64,000 nt of DNA from assembly GCA_963779685.1 (NCBI GenBank), contig CAVZZG010000003.1:372001-436000 (forward strand), read 5' to 3'. Below are positions 14,960-22,131 of this stretch, one piece after another. The notes under the pieces were generated by a model. That model made no database searches and was not told where the DNA came from. It saw only the letters and a program-made list of their open reading frames with translations. Each line of letters opens with the position of its first letter. The stretch's first letter is position 1. Source of the stretch: CAVZZG01 sp963779685 (GTDB taxonomy: Bacteria > Actinomycetota > Thermoleophilia > Gaiellales > F1-60-MAGs149). The position numbers and the translations under genes were made by a program.

Positions 14960-16788
14960 AGCGCCACGCCCTCCTTGGGTGGCACGTAGACGTCGCCGTC
15001 GAGATCGACGAATGTCCGGTCGACGAGCCCGTGGTCGCGGATCCGCCGGTAGATCTCCGACGTCACGGCCAGGTCGTCGTGGCCGCCGTCGGCGACCACG
15101 CGGCCGTCCTCGATCGCCACCACCCGTTCGGCCAGCGCGATCGTGGAGAGGCGGTGCGCGATGATGATCGTCGTCCGGCCCTCCATCACCTCCCTGAGCG
15201 CGCGCTTGATGCGCGCCTCGGTGGTGGCGTCGACGCTGGCCGTGGCATCGTCCAGGATCAGGATCCGCGGATCGACCAGCAGGGCGCGCGCGATCGCGAT
15301 CCGCTGCCGCTGGCCGCCGGAGAGCGTCAGCCCGCGCTCGCCCACCACGGTCGCGTAGCCGTCGGGGAGCGACGTGATGAACTCGTGCGCCTGGGCCCGC
15401 CGGGCGGCCTGCTCGACGTCGTCGTCGGTCGCATCCGGCGCTCCGAAGGCGATGTTGTCGCGGACGGATGCGGAGAACAGGAACGTCTCCTCCGAGACGA
15501 TCCCGATGGCGCGGCGAAGGTCGGTGAGCGGCAGGTCCCGCACGTCGACGCCATCGACCGAGACCGAGCCGGTGGTGGTGTCGTAGAAGCGCGGGATGAG
15601 CGTGGTGAGCGTCGTCTTGCCCGAGCCGGTGGGGCCGATCAGCGCGACCGTCGAGCCCGGCTCGATGGCGAGATCGATGTCCTCGACGATCGGTCGGTCC
15701 GGGTCGTACCCGAAGCGCACCCCGGCGAAGTGGATGGCGCCGCCGCCGGGCGGAAGCGGCACGGTCTGGCCGGGGTCGGCGATCTCGGGCTCGACGTCGA
15801 GCACCTCGAGCACGCGCAACCCGGACGCCACCGCACGCTGGGCCTGTCCGACCCACATGCCGAGCATCCGGAGCGGCATCACGAGCATGCCGAGCAGCAG
15901 GTTGAACCGGACGAACTCGCCGAGCGTCATCGATCCGTTGATCACCATCTCGCCACCCACCAGGAGCACGGTGGCGACGGCCACGGCGGGCATCAGCCCG
16001 AGCAGCGGCACGTAGATCGCCCGCAGGCGGTTGGCCTTCACGTTGGCGGCGAACACGGCCTCGGAACGCGCCCGGAAGCGATCGGCCTCCTGGCGCTCCT
16101 GGCCGAAGGCCTTCACCACCCGCACCCCCACCATCGTCTCCTCGGCCTGGGTGGTGACGTCGGCCAGCGTCTGCTGGGCGGCCGTCAGCACCGGATGGCT
16201 GACGCGCGAGTAGCGCACGGCCGTGTAGACCAGCACCGGGGTCGTGGCGAGCGCGACCAGCGAGAGCATCGGATCGGTGTAGAGCAGCACCGCGAGCACC
16301 GTCACGATGGTGATGAGGTACTGCGTGAAGAACAGGAGCCCGTAGCTCAGGAAGATGCGGACGGCGCCCACGTCGGCGGTGGCCCTGCTCATCAGCTGCC
16401 CGGTTTGGTTGCGGTCGTAGAACCCGAACGACAGCCGTTGCAGGTGGGCGTAGGTGATGTTGCGCAGGTCGTACTCGATCGACACCGCCATCGTGCCCGC
16501 CACCAGGCGCCGCGCCGTCATCAGGCCGAAGCGCAGCAGGGCTGCGAGCAGCATCAGCGCCACCAGTTGCTTCAGCCGATCGAGGTCCTTGGGCTTGATC
16601 GCCTGGTCGATGAGGCTGCCCGTCAGCCACGGCACCGCCAGCTCGAATGCCTGGGCGGACACCGCGAGGGCGATCGACAGCCAGAGTGCCCGGCGGTAGG
16701 GGCGGGCGAAGCCGAGCATCCGCCGCAACGTCCCCCAGAAGTACCCCTCCGGCAGCGGGCGGTCCGAGGGCGGCAGCGCAGTCGACAT
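14956..16788 (-). CDS. ABC exporter half-transporter, degenerate Walker B
   Basis: A 610-residue half-transporter with six membrane helices (about 40-340) and an ATPase domain. Walker A is GPTGSGKTTLTTLI, the signature LSGGQ is canonical, but Walker B reads ILILDDATASVD, with Asp in place of the catalytic Glu. The switch histidine is present (IIAHRLSTI). Together with the next gene it should form a heterodimeric exporter with one consensus and one degenerate ATP site. A TAGCCT hexamer and GGGAGG lie immediately before the ATG. First gene of a three-gene operon. Confidence 0.88.
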   Translation of the reverse strand: MSTALPPSDRPLPEGYFWGTLRRMLGFARPYRRALWLSIALAVSAQAFELAVPWLTGSLIDQAIKPKDLDRLKQLVALMLLAALLRFGLMTARRLVAGTMAVSIEYDLRNITYAHLQRLSFGFYDRNQTGQLMSRATADVGAVRIFLSYGLLFFTQYLITIVTVLAVLLYTDPMLSLVALATTPVLVYTAVRYSRVSHPVLTAAQQTLADVTTQAEETMVGVRVVKAFGQERQEADRFRARSEAVFAANVKANRLRAIYVPLLGLMPAVAVATVLLVGGEMVINGSMTLGEFVRFNLLLGMLVMPLRMLGMWVGQAQRAVASGLRVLEVLDVEPEIADPGQTVPLPPGGGAIHFAGVRFGYDPDRPIVEDIDLAIEPGSTVALIGPTGSGKTTLTTLIPRFYDTTTGSVSVDGVDVRDLPLTDLRRAIGIVSEETFLFSASVRDNIAFGAPDATDDDVEQAARRAQAHEFITSLPDGYATVVGERGLTLSGGQRQRIAIARALLVDPRILILDDATASVDATTEARIKRALREVMEGRTTIIIAHRLSTIALAERVVAIEDGRVVADGGHDDLAVTSEIYRRIRDHGLVDRTFVDLDGDVYVPPKEGVAL

Positions 16789-16797
16789 CCTCCCAGG

Positions 16798-17670
16798 CTA
16801 ACGCCATGCCGCACGCGCACCTTCCACGAGCCAGGCCCAGGCAGCCGCCGCGGTGGCCAGCGGGCTGCGGCGGCCGTCCTCGGAGGTGCCCGGCACCTCG
16901 GGGTCGATCCACGCCCGTTTGCGCCACGGGGCGAGCGCCCCGTCGGCGAACCGACGGCGGGCGGATGGGGCGGCATCCGCCGGGAGCAACGACGCCGGGA
17001 CGACCCGCCCGAGCGTGCCGTTCCAGTCGTCGCCGGCGAGGTCGATGCCGGACGGCGCGAAACCGTTGGCATGCGATCCGCTGGCGCGGTAGACGACCGG
17101 ATGGGAGCCGATCGCCCGCCAGCCCGAGTCGGCTACCCACCAGGGTCTCGCCCCCGTGAAGCCGAGATGGGCGGTCACCCGCGCCGTGGCCGTGCCGCCT
17201 TCGAGGCGCACGATCGCGCCCTCCCAGTCGTCGGGATGGCGTCCCCGCAGGGCGGCGAGCGGCAGGTGGCTGGTGCGCGAGTCCGGGTAGTAGAACCAGT
17301 ACTGGATGTAGGCACGGCCGGGTCGTCGCACGAGATGGACGTAGGTCGTCGGCAGCCCGGTGCCCAGGGCTGCGCAGGCCGGCGATCGGCAGAGCAGGAA
17401 ATCGACGGGGACGCTCGCGTCCTGACCGTAGCGGTCGCGCTCCAGCACGAGGATCGGCACGAAGCGGCGGATCAGCGGACCCCAGGTCGGGCTGGCGAGC
17501 GCCCACCGGTCGTCCTGGATGGCATGCTCGTGGCGCACGGCGCGCCGCACCGCGTCCGCCACCGCAGGCGCGACCGCCGGTGCCGCGCGTACGAGGGTGG
17601 CGACGACGGCCACGAGGACCCCGCCCAGCACCAGGAGTTCCACCGTCGACTGGGCGCGGGCGGATCGCAT
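16798..17670 (-). CDS. Secreted Vps62-like domain protein
   Basis: A 290-residue protein. The N-terminus MRSARAQSTVELLVLGGVLV looks like a Flp/TadE-type prepilin or membrane anchor, with QSTVE just before the hydrophobic stretch. The rest resembles the Vps62 (DUF946) family and related necrosis-inducing folds: YIQYWFYYPDSRTSH, HPDDWEGAIVRL and YRASGSHANGF mark the conserved aromatic, Asp-Trp-Glu and Ser-His-Ala elements. Function in bacteria is not established. It lies nine bases downstream of no coding partner but just before the ABC exporter operon in the same direction, so readthrough is possible. Confidence 0.6.
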   Translation of the reverse strand: MRSARAQSTVELLVLGGVLVAVVATLVRAAPAVAPAVADAVRRAVRHEHAIQDDRWALASPTWGPLIRRFVPILVLERDRYGQDASVPVDFLLCRSPACAALGTGLPTTYVHLVRRPGRAYIQYWFYYPDSRTSHLPLAALRGRHPDDWEGAIVRLEGGTATARVTAHLGFTGARPWWVADSGWRAIGSHPVVYRASGSHANGFAPSGIDLAGDDWNGTLGRVVPASLLPADAAPSARRRFADGALAPWRKRAWIDPEVPGTSEDGRRSPLATAAAAWAWLVEGARAAWR

Positions 17671-17716
17671 GGCCGAAGCGAACCTCGGCCCGGGCGCACC
17701 GGGGGCGCGCGGACGA

Positions 17717-18328
17717 TCAGGCGAGGTGCAGGGATCCCGCGATCAGACCGACGGCCGTCTCCACGAGTGCCCGGTTGCCCGCGTCGTTGACCCACGCGCT
17801 CGCGCCGGACGGATGCGGGAGCGGCACGATGTCGCGATCGCCGTGCCGGAAGCGCCGGCCGATCACGTCGCCGAGACGGGCCGGTGCCAGGGTCGCGGCG
17901 ATCGCCATGCTGCCCACCGGGATGATCACGTCCGGGTCGAGGAGCGCGATCTGGCGTTCCGTCCACGGCGCGCAGCGGGCGAGTTGACCCCGGCCGGGCC
18001 GCCGGTCGCCGCGAGCACCCGGGTCGCGTCCCGGGAAGCACTTCATGACCGCGGTCATCGCGAACACCGCCCGGAAGCGCTGCTCGTCGTCCAGCCCGTA
18101 GGGCCGGAACCACGACCGCAGCCGCCGGCCGGCGTCGCCCGCGAACGGCAGGCCGATCGCGGGCTCGTGGACGCCCGGCGCCTGGCCGATGATGAGCGCG
18201 CGGTGGCGCGCCTCGACCACGGCTATCGGCCGGGAGCAGACCGGCTCGCCGGCCGCGTCGCACAGCCGGCAGGCCGCAAGGGCGTGCCGGAGCCGATCGA
18301 GATCCGCGGCCCCTTCGGCGGGATGCAT
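17717..18328 (-). CDS. Iron-sulfur uracil-DNA glycosylase family protein
   Basis: A 203-residue member of the uracil-DNA glycosylase superfamily, close to the [4Fe-4S] families 4 and 5. Cluster cysteines are suggested by ACRLC near the N-terminus and by single cysteines in AVMKCFPG and QLARCAPW. Motif A is IGQAPGVHE, followed by LPFAGDAGRRL, and the DNA-intercalating motif is PLPHPSGAS. It should remove uracil or another damaged base from DNA. Gln in IGQAPG differs from the Glu of typical family 4 enzymes, so substrate range is uncertain. The ATG at 18328 places the cysteine motif at the usual distance. Confidence 0.78.
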   Translation of the reverse strand: MHPAEGAADLDRLRHALAACRLCDAAGEPVCSRPIAVVEARHRALIIGQAPGVHEPAIGLPFAGDAGRRLRSWFRPYGLDDEQRFRAVFAMTAVMKCFPGRDPGARGDRRPGRGQLARCAPWTERQIALLDPDVIIPVGSMAIAATLAPARLGDVIGRRFRHGDRDIVPLPHPSGASAWVNDAGNRALVETAVGLIAGSLHLA

Positions 18329-18343
18329 GGCGCGATCCTGGCA

Positions 18344-18349
18344 TACAAT
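18344..18349 (+). promoter_or_regulatory. -10 hexamer TACAAT
   Basis: TACAAT ends six bases before the GTG at 18356, inside a 27-base divergent gap. It implies a leaderless message. Confidence 0.5.
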
Positions 18350-18355
18350 TGCGCC

Positions 18356-18778
18356 GTGTCCACGAGGAAGCAGGAGCGCCGCGACCGCAAGCGGCGGGTG
18401 CACGGCGAACCGGGCGAGGAGTCGCGGCCCGTGACGTCCCGGCCGGCCTCGGCCGCGAAGGCGGGAAAGGAGCGCAAGCCCCGCACGTTCGGCACCGTGA
18501 CGATGATGCCCGACGGCACGTTCCTGATGGGGCGGCGCAAGGTCATGCCGCCGACGTTGAAGCGGTCGGTCAAGCGGGCGATGCTGTTCCTGCCGATCGG
18601 TTTCGCGCTCGGCTTCTTCTTCGTGAAGCAGCACTCGATCCAGTCGGCGACGCTGCTGGCCTTGGCGTATACGGTTGCCGCGATCCCCATCACCTACTGG
18701 ACCGACCGCATGTCCTACCGGCGTCTTGCGCGCAAGTTCGAAGACGCCGGCGGCTCGCTGCCTGCCGCCGACCAGTAG
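18356..18778 (+). CDS. Small basic membrane protein
   Basis: A 140-residue protein: a strongly basic, low-complexity N-terminal 45 residues, then TVTMMPDGTFLMGRRK, and two hydrophobic helices (about 82-93 and 100-115, FLPIGFALGFFFV and TLLALAYTVAAIPITYW). The C-terminus is soluble. Topology suggests both ends are cytoplasmic. No family is recognised; the GTG start is supported by the adjacent -10 hexamer. Confidence 0.68.
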   Translation: MSTRKQERRDRKRRVHGEPGEESRPVTSRPASAAKAGKERKPRTFGTVTMMPDGTFLMGRRKVMPPTLKRSVKRAMLFLPIGFALGFFFVKQHSIQSATLLALAYTVAAIPITYWTDRMSYRRLARKFEDAGGSLPAADQ

Positions 18779-18783
18779 CGCGC

Positions 18784-19744
18784 GTGAACCTCGAGGTCCT
18801 GTTCCTCGGCACGGCCGGTTCGACACCGACCGCGACGCGCATCACGTCCGCGACCCTCCTGCGCAGGGGTGGCGACCGCATCCTGGTCGACTGCGGCGAG
18901 GGCGTCCAGCGCCGCCTGCTGCAGTCGATCGTCGGCCTCACCGACATCGAGGTGATCCTGCTGACGCACGTCCACGCCGACCACTTCCTCGGCCTGCCCG
19001 GACTGCTGAAGACGTTCGACCTGCGGGAGCGCGAGGCGCCGCTGGCGCTGTACGGCCCGCCGGGGACGCGGGCGCTGATGCGCATGCTCGAACCGATCCT
19101 CGGCAGGCTGTGCTTCCCGTTCGCGCCGGTCGAGGTCGACCCGGGAACGGAGATCCGCTGTGACGGCTACGTGCTGCGCTCCGTGCCGACGATCCACCGG
19201 GTGCCCTCGTGCGGCTGGGCGCTGGTCGAGGACGAGCGCCCCGGCCGGTTCGACGTCGACGAGGCGCGCCGTCGCGGCGTGCCCGAGGGCCCGCTGTTCG
19301 GTGCGCTCCAGCGGGGCGAGGAACGTCACGCTCGAGGACGGGACCCTGGTCACCGCAGTGGGCGTCGTCGGCGAGGATCGCCGGGGACGAACGGTGGTGA
19401 TCTCCGGCGACACGCGCCCGTGCGACGGCGTCCTGCAGGCCGCCGTCGGAGCCGATGTGCTGGTGCACGAGGCCACGTTCCTGTCCGACGAGGCGGAGCG
19501 GGCGCGAGAGACGCGGCACTCGACGGCGCGCCAGGCCGCGGAGCTCGCGCGCGAGGCCGGGGTCGGAATGCTGGCTCTCACCCACCTCTCGACCCGGCAT
19601 CCCCCGCGGGCGGCGAAGGACGAGGCCGTCGAGGTGTTCGAGGCGACGGTGGTGCCGCGTGACCTCGATCTGATCGAGGTGCCCTTCCCTGAGCGCGGCA
19701 CACCACGTATGGTGCGGGGCGGAGCCCAGGAGGTGCCACGATGA
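18784..19744 (+). pseudogene. rnz: Ribonuclease Z, interrupted by a +1 frameshift
   Basis: RNase Z removes 3' trailers from tRNA precursors lacking encoded CCA. The first reading frame gives LEVLFLGTAGSTPT and the metal motif THVHADHFLGLPGLL (His62, His64, Asp66, His67), then GPLFGALQRGE, and loses homology at about 19320. The family pattern resumes one frame over with NVTLEDGTLV, the late motif VISGDTRPCDG, then VHEATF and LALTHLSTRHP. Removing one base from GAGGAAC (19318-19324) restores a continuous protein of about 319 residues. The downstream gene overlaps by ATGA. Because the local tRNAs need this enzyme, a sequencing or assembly error, or a second copy elsewhere, is more likely than true loss. 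Confidence 0.85.
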
Positions 19745-19974
19745 CCGATGCGCTCGTCACGATCTACGTCGCTGCGGACATCACCGAGGCCGACGAGGTT
19801 CAGGGGGTGCTCGCCGAGGCGGGGATCTCCTCCTCGCTCGAGCCGGCCGAGTCCGACGTGCCGGCGCCTGTCGGCGACGGCCCCTGCCGCGTGCTCGTCA
19901 GCGGCCGCGTGCGGGAGGCGGCGATCGACGTCCTCGCCGCCGGGTCAGGAGACGATGAGCTCGATGCCTGGTGA
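19741..19974 (+). CDS. DUF2007-like small protein
   Basis: A 77-residue acidic protein of alternating beta/alpha pattern: VTIYVAADITEADEVQGVLAEAGI, then SSLEPAES and RVLVSGRVREAAIDVLAA. This is the layout of DUF2007-type signal-transducing domains, which bind unknown ligands. The start overlaps the RNase Z stop in ATGA. The next gene encodes a similar fold and begins before this one ends, so they form a tandem, translationally coupled pair. Confidence 0.6.
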   Translation: MTDALVTIYVAADITEADEVQGVLAEAGISSSLEPAESDVPAPVGDGPCRVLVSGRVREAAIDVLAAGSGDDELDAW

Positions 19975-20176
19975 GGATCTCGTCCGCCTGACGGCGGCGG
20001 GCAGCGACGTCGAGGCGAACATGATCGAATCGCTGCTGGCCGGGTACGACATTCCCTGTCTGATCCGGCACCCTCCCGGCTGGATCGCGTCCATCCCGTC
20101 CGCCCAGGGATCGCACGAGATCTTCGTCCACGCCGGCGACCTGGGCCGCGCCTCGGAGATCATCGCGCCGCCGTGA
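19955..20176 (+). CDS. DUF2007-like small protein, second of a pair
   Basis: A 73-residue protein reading VRLTAAGSDVEANMIESLLA, GYDIPCLIRH and SHEIFVHAGDLGRASEII, matching the DUF2007-like pattern of its neighbour. Two in-frame ATGs exist; AGGAG (19947-19951) is 3 bases before the first and 12 before the second (19964), so the start is uncertain. Its stop overlaps the GTG of the GMC oxidoreductase. Confidence 0.62.
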   Translation: MSSMPGEDLVRLTAAGSDVEANMIESLLAGYDIPCLIRHPPGWIASIPSAQGSHEIFVHAGDLGRASEIIAPP

Positions 20177-22074
20177 GGCTCGCGCCGCGGCACGTGCGGG
20201 CGCTGGCGGCCATCGCCGATGCCTTCGCACCGGGCCTCGACGGACTGCCGTCGGCGAGCGAGGCCGGCGTGCCGGAGGCCGTCGTCGCCACGATCGCGCG
20301 ACTGCCGCGAGCGGCCGACCGGCGCCAGTTCCAGTTGCTGCTCGACCTGTTCGCGGCCACGGGCATCAGTCGCCTGCCGCCCGAGCGGCGCGGGGACGCG
20401 CTCCTGCGATGGGGTGACTCGCGGCTGACGACGCGACGGGCCGGCTTCAGCGCGCTGCGCAAGCTGGTGCTGGCGAGCTACGCCACGAGCGGGCCGGCGG
20501 TCTGGAGCGCGCTCGGATATCCGGGCCCACCCGGCCCGGGCGACGCTCCGGCGCCCGCGTTCGCGCCGCTGCGACCGGCCGGCGACACCGTCCTCGGCTG
20601 CGACGTCGTGGTCGTCGGCAGTGGCGCGGGCGGCGGCACGGCAGCGGGCGTGCTCGCGGCGGCGGGTCTCGACGTGGTGGTGCTGGAGGCCGGCGAGGTC
20701 TTCGCCGGGTCGATGATCGATGGCGACGAGCGCACGGGGCTCGCCCACTACCTCGACGGGGCGGCCACGACGACGGCCGACGGCGGCGTCGGGCTGCTGG
20801 CGGGCGCGTGTCTCGGCGGTGGGACGGTCGTGAACTACACGACGGCCTTCCGCACGCCCGACGACGTCCGCGACGAGTGGGCAGCGGCCGGCGTGCCCGC
20901 ATTCGCCGAGGCCGGTTTCACGGCGGCGCTCGATGCCGTGTCGGCCCGGTTCTCGGTGACGCGTGCCGAGAGCGAGCCGGGGCCACGGTGCGCGATCCTC
21001 GCCCGCGGCTGCGAGGCCCTGGGCTGGCACCACGACCGGATGCCGCGCAACGTGCGTGGGTGCGACGCGGTCTCGTGCGGGTTCTGCGGCTACGGGTGCC
21101 GGGCCGGTGCCAAGCAGTCGACGCTCGTCACGTACCTCGCAGATGCGGCCGCGGCGGGCGCGCGGATCGTGGTGGGCACGCGGGCCGAGCGTGTGATCGT
21201 CACCGCCGGCGCGGCCCGCGGCGTCGTCGCGCGGAACGCCGCCGGCGATCGCGTGACGGTGCGGAGCCGGGCGGTGGTGGTCGCGTGCGGGGCCCTGCAG
21301 ACGCCGGTTCTGCTCCGCCGTTCGGGGCTCGCCAATCCCCGTATCGGGCGAGGGCTGCGGGTGCACCCCGCCACGGCGGTGCTCGGCCAGTTCGACGACA
21401 TCGTCGAGCCCTGGACGGGCACGATGCAGGCGGTCTACTCGGATCAGCTGCGCCGGCTCGACCGCGGGTACGGCGTGAAGTTCGAGACGGCACCGGCGCA
21501 CCCTGGCCTGGTCGGCATGTTCCTGCCGTGGCGCTCCGCGCGTCAGAGCCTCGACGACCTGCGGCTCCTGCCCCGGATCTCGCCGGTTGCGGTGCTGCTT
21601 CGCGACCGTGACGCCGGCGAGGTGCGGGTCTCCCGCGAGGGGGCGCCGCGGGTGCTGTACCGGCTCTCGGACCATGACGCCGGTCATCTTCACGCGGGCA
21701 TCGCCGGCGCCGCCCGCATCCTCGAGGCTGCCGGGGCCACGCGCATCGGCTCGGTGCATCAGGCGCGGGTCTCGTACGAGCCGGGCCGGAGCGGCGACCA
21801 CGGCACCTTCGTGGCCGCCTGCGCCTCGGCCGGCTACGCGCCGGGCAGGCTGACGCTGGCGTCGTTCCATCTCATGGCCAGCGCTGCGATGGGCGCCAGT
21901 GCCGGCACATCGGCCTGCGACCCGGAGGGCGAGTGCTGGGAGGTTCGCGACCTCGTCGTCTGCGACGGGTCGGCGTTCCCGACCTCGAGCGGGGTGAACC
22001 CGATGCTCTCGATCGCAGCCCTCGCCCACATGAACGCCTCCCGCCTGGTTGAACGCATCGCGCGAACGGCGTAA
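20173..22074 (+). CDS. GMC-family FAD oxidoreductase
   Basis: A 633-residue flavoenzyme. Residues 1-125 are a helical domain like that of long-chain alcohol oxidases. The FAD-binding dinucleotide fold is DVVVVGSGAGGGTAAGVLAA with VVVLEAG, and the second GMC signature is LGGGTVVNYTT. A cysteine-rich loop GCDAVSCGFCGYGC (about 295-308) is seen in bacterial members. The C-terminal GMC domain has FHLMASAAMG and ends with CDGSAFPTSSGVNPMLSIAA, where the catalytic His/Asn region sits. It should oxidise an alcohol, perhaps a fatty alcohol or sterol. Coupled by GTGA overlap to the DUF2007-like pair. Confidence 0.82.
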   Translation: MRLAPRHVRALAAIADAFAPGLDGLPSASEAGVPEAVVATIARLPRAADRRQFQLLLDLFAATGISRLPPERRGDALLRWGDSRLTTRRAGFSALRKLVLASYATSGPAVWSALGYPGPPGPGDAPAPAFAPLRPAGDTVLGCDVVVVGSGAGGGTAAGVLAAAGLDVVVLEAGEVFAGSMIDGDERTGLAHYLDGAATTTADGGVGLLAGACLGGGTVVNYTTAFRTPDDVRDEWAAAGVPAFAEAGFTAALDAVSARFSVTRAESEPGPRCAILARGCEALGWHHDRMPRNVRGCDAVSCGFCGYGCRAGAKQSTLVTYLADAAAAGARIVVGTRAERVIVTAGAARGVVARNAAGDRVTVRSRAVVVACGALQTPVLLRRSGLANPRIGRGLRVHPATAVLGQFDDIVEPWTGTMQAVYSDQLRRLDRGYGVKFETAPAHPGLVGMFLPWRSARQSLDDLRLLPRISPVAVLLRDRDAGEVRVSREGAPRVLYRLSDHDAGHLHAGIAGAARILEAAGATRIGSVHQARVSYEPGRSGDHGTFVAACASAGYAPGRLTLASFHLMASAAMGASAGTSACDPEGECWEVRDLVVCDGSAFPTSSGVNPMLSIAALAHMNASRLVERIARTA

Positions 22075-22131
22075 TGTGAGCCGATCACCGGGGCCTGCGA
22101 CCCCCGGGGACACATGGGGGGAGGATCGGGA

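Noticed and set aside
13169..17506. A continuous minus-strand open frame of 1445 codons covering both ABC genes
   Set aside because: Only the part from the GTG at 14959 encodes a protein-like sequence; the upstream part is an arginine-rich shadow of the partner ABC gene and the Vps62-like gene.
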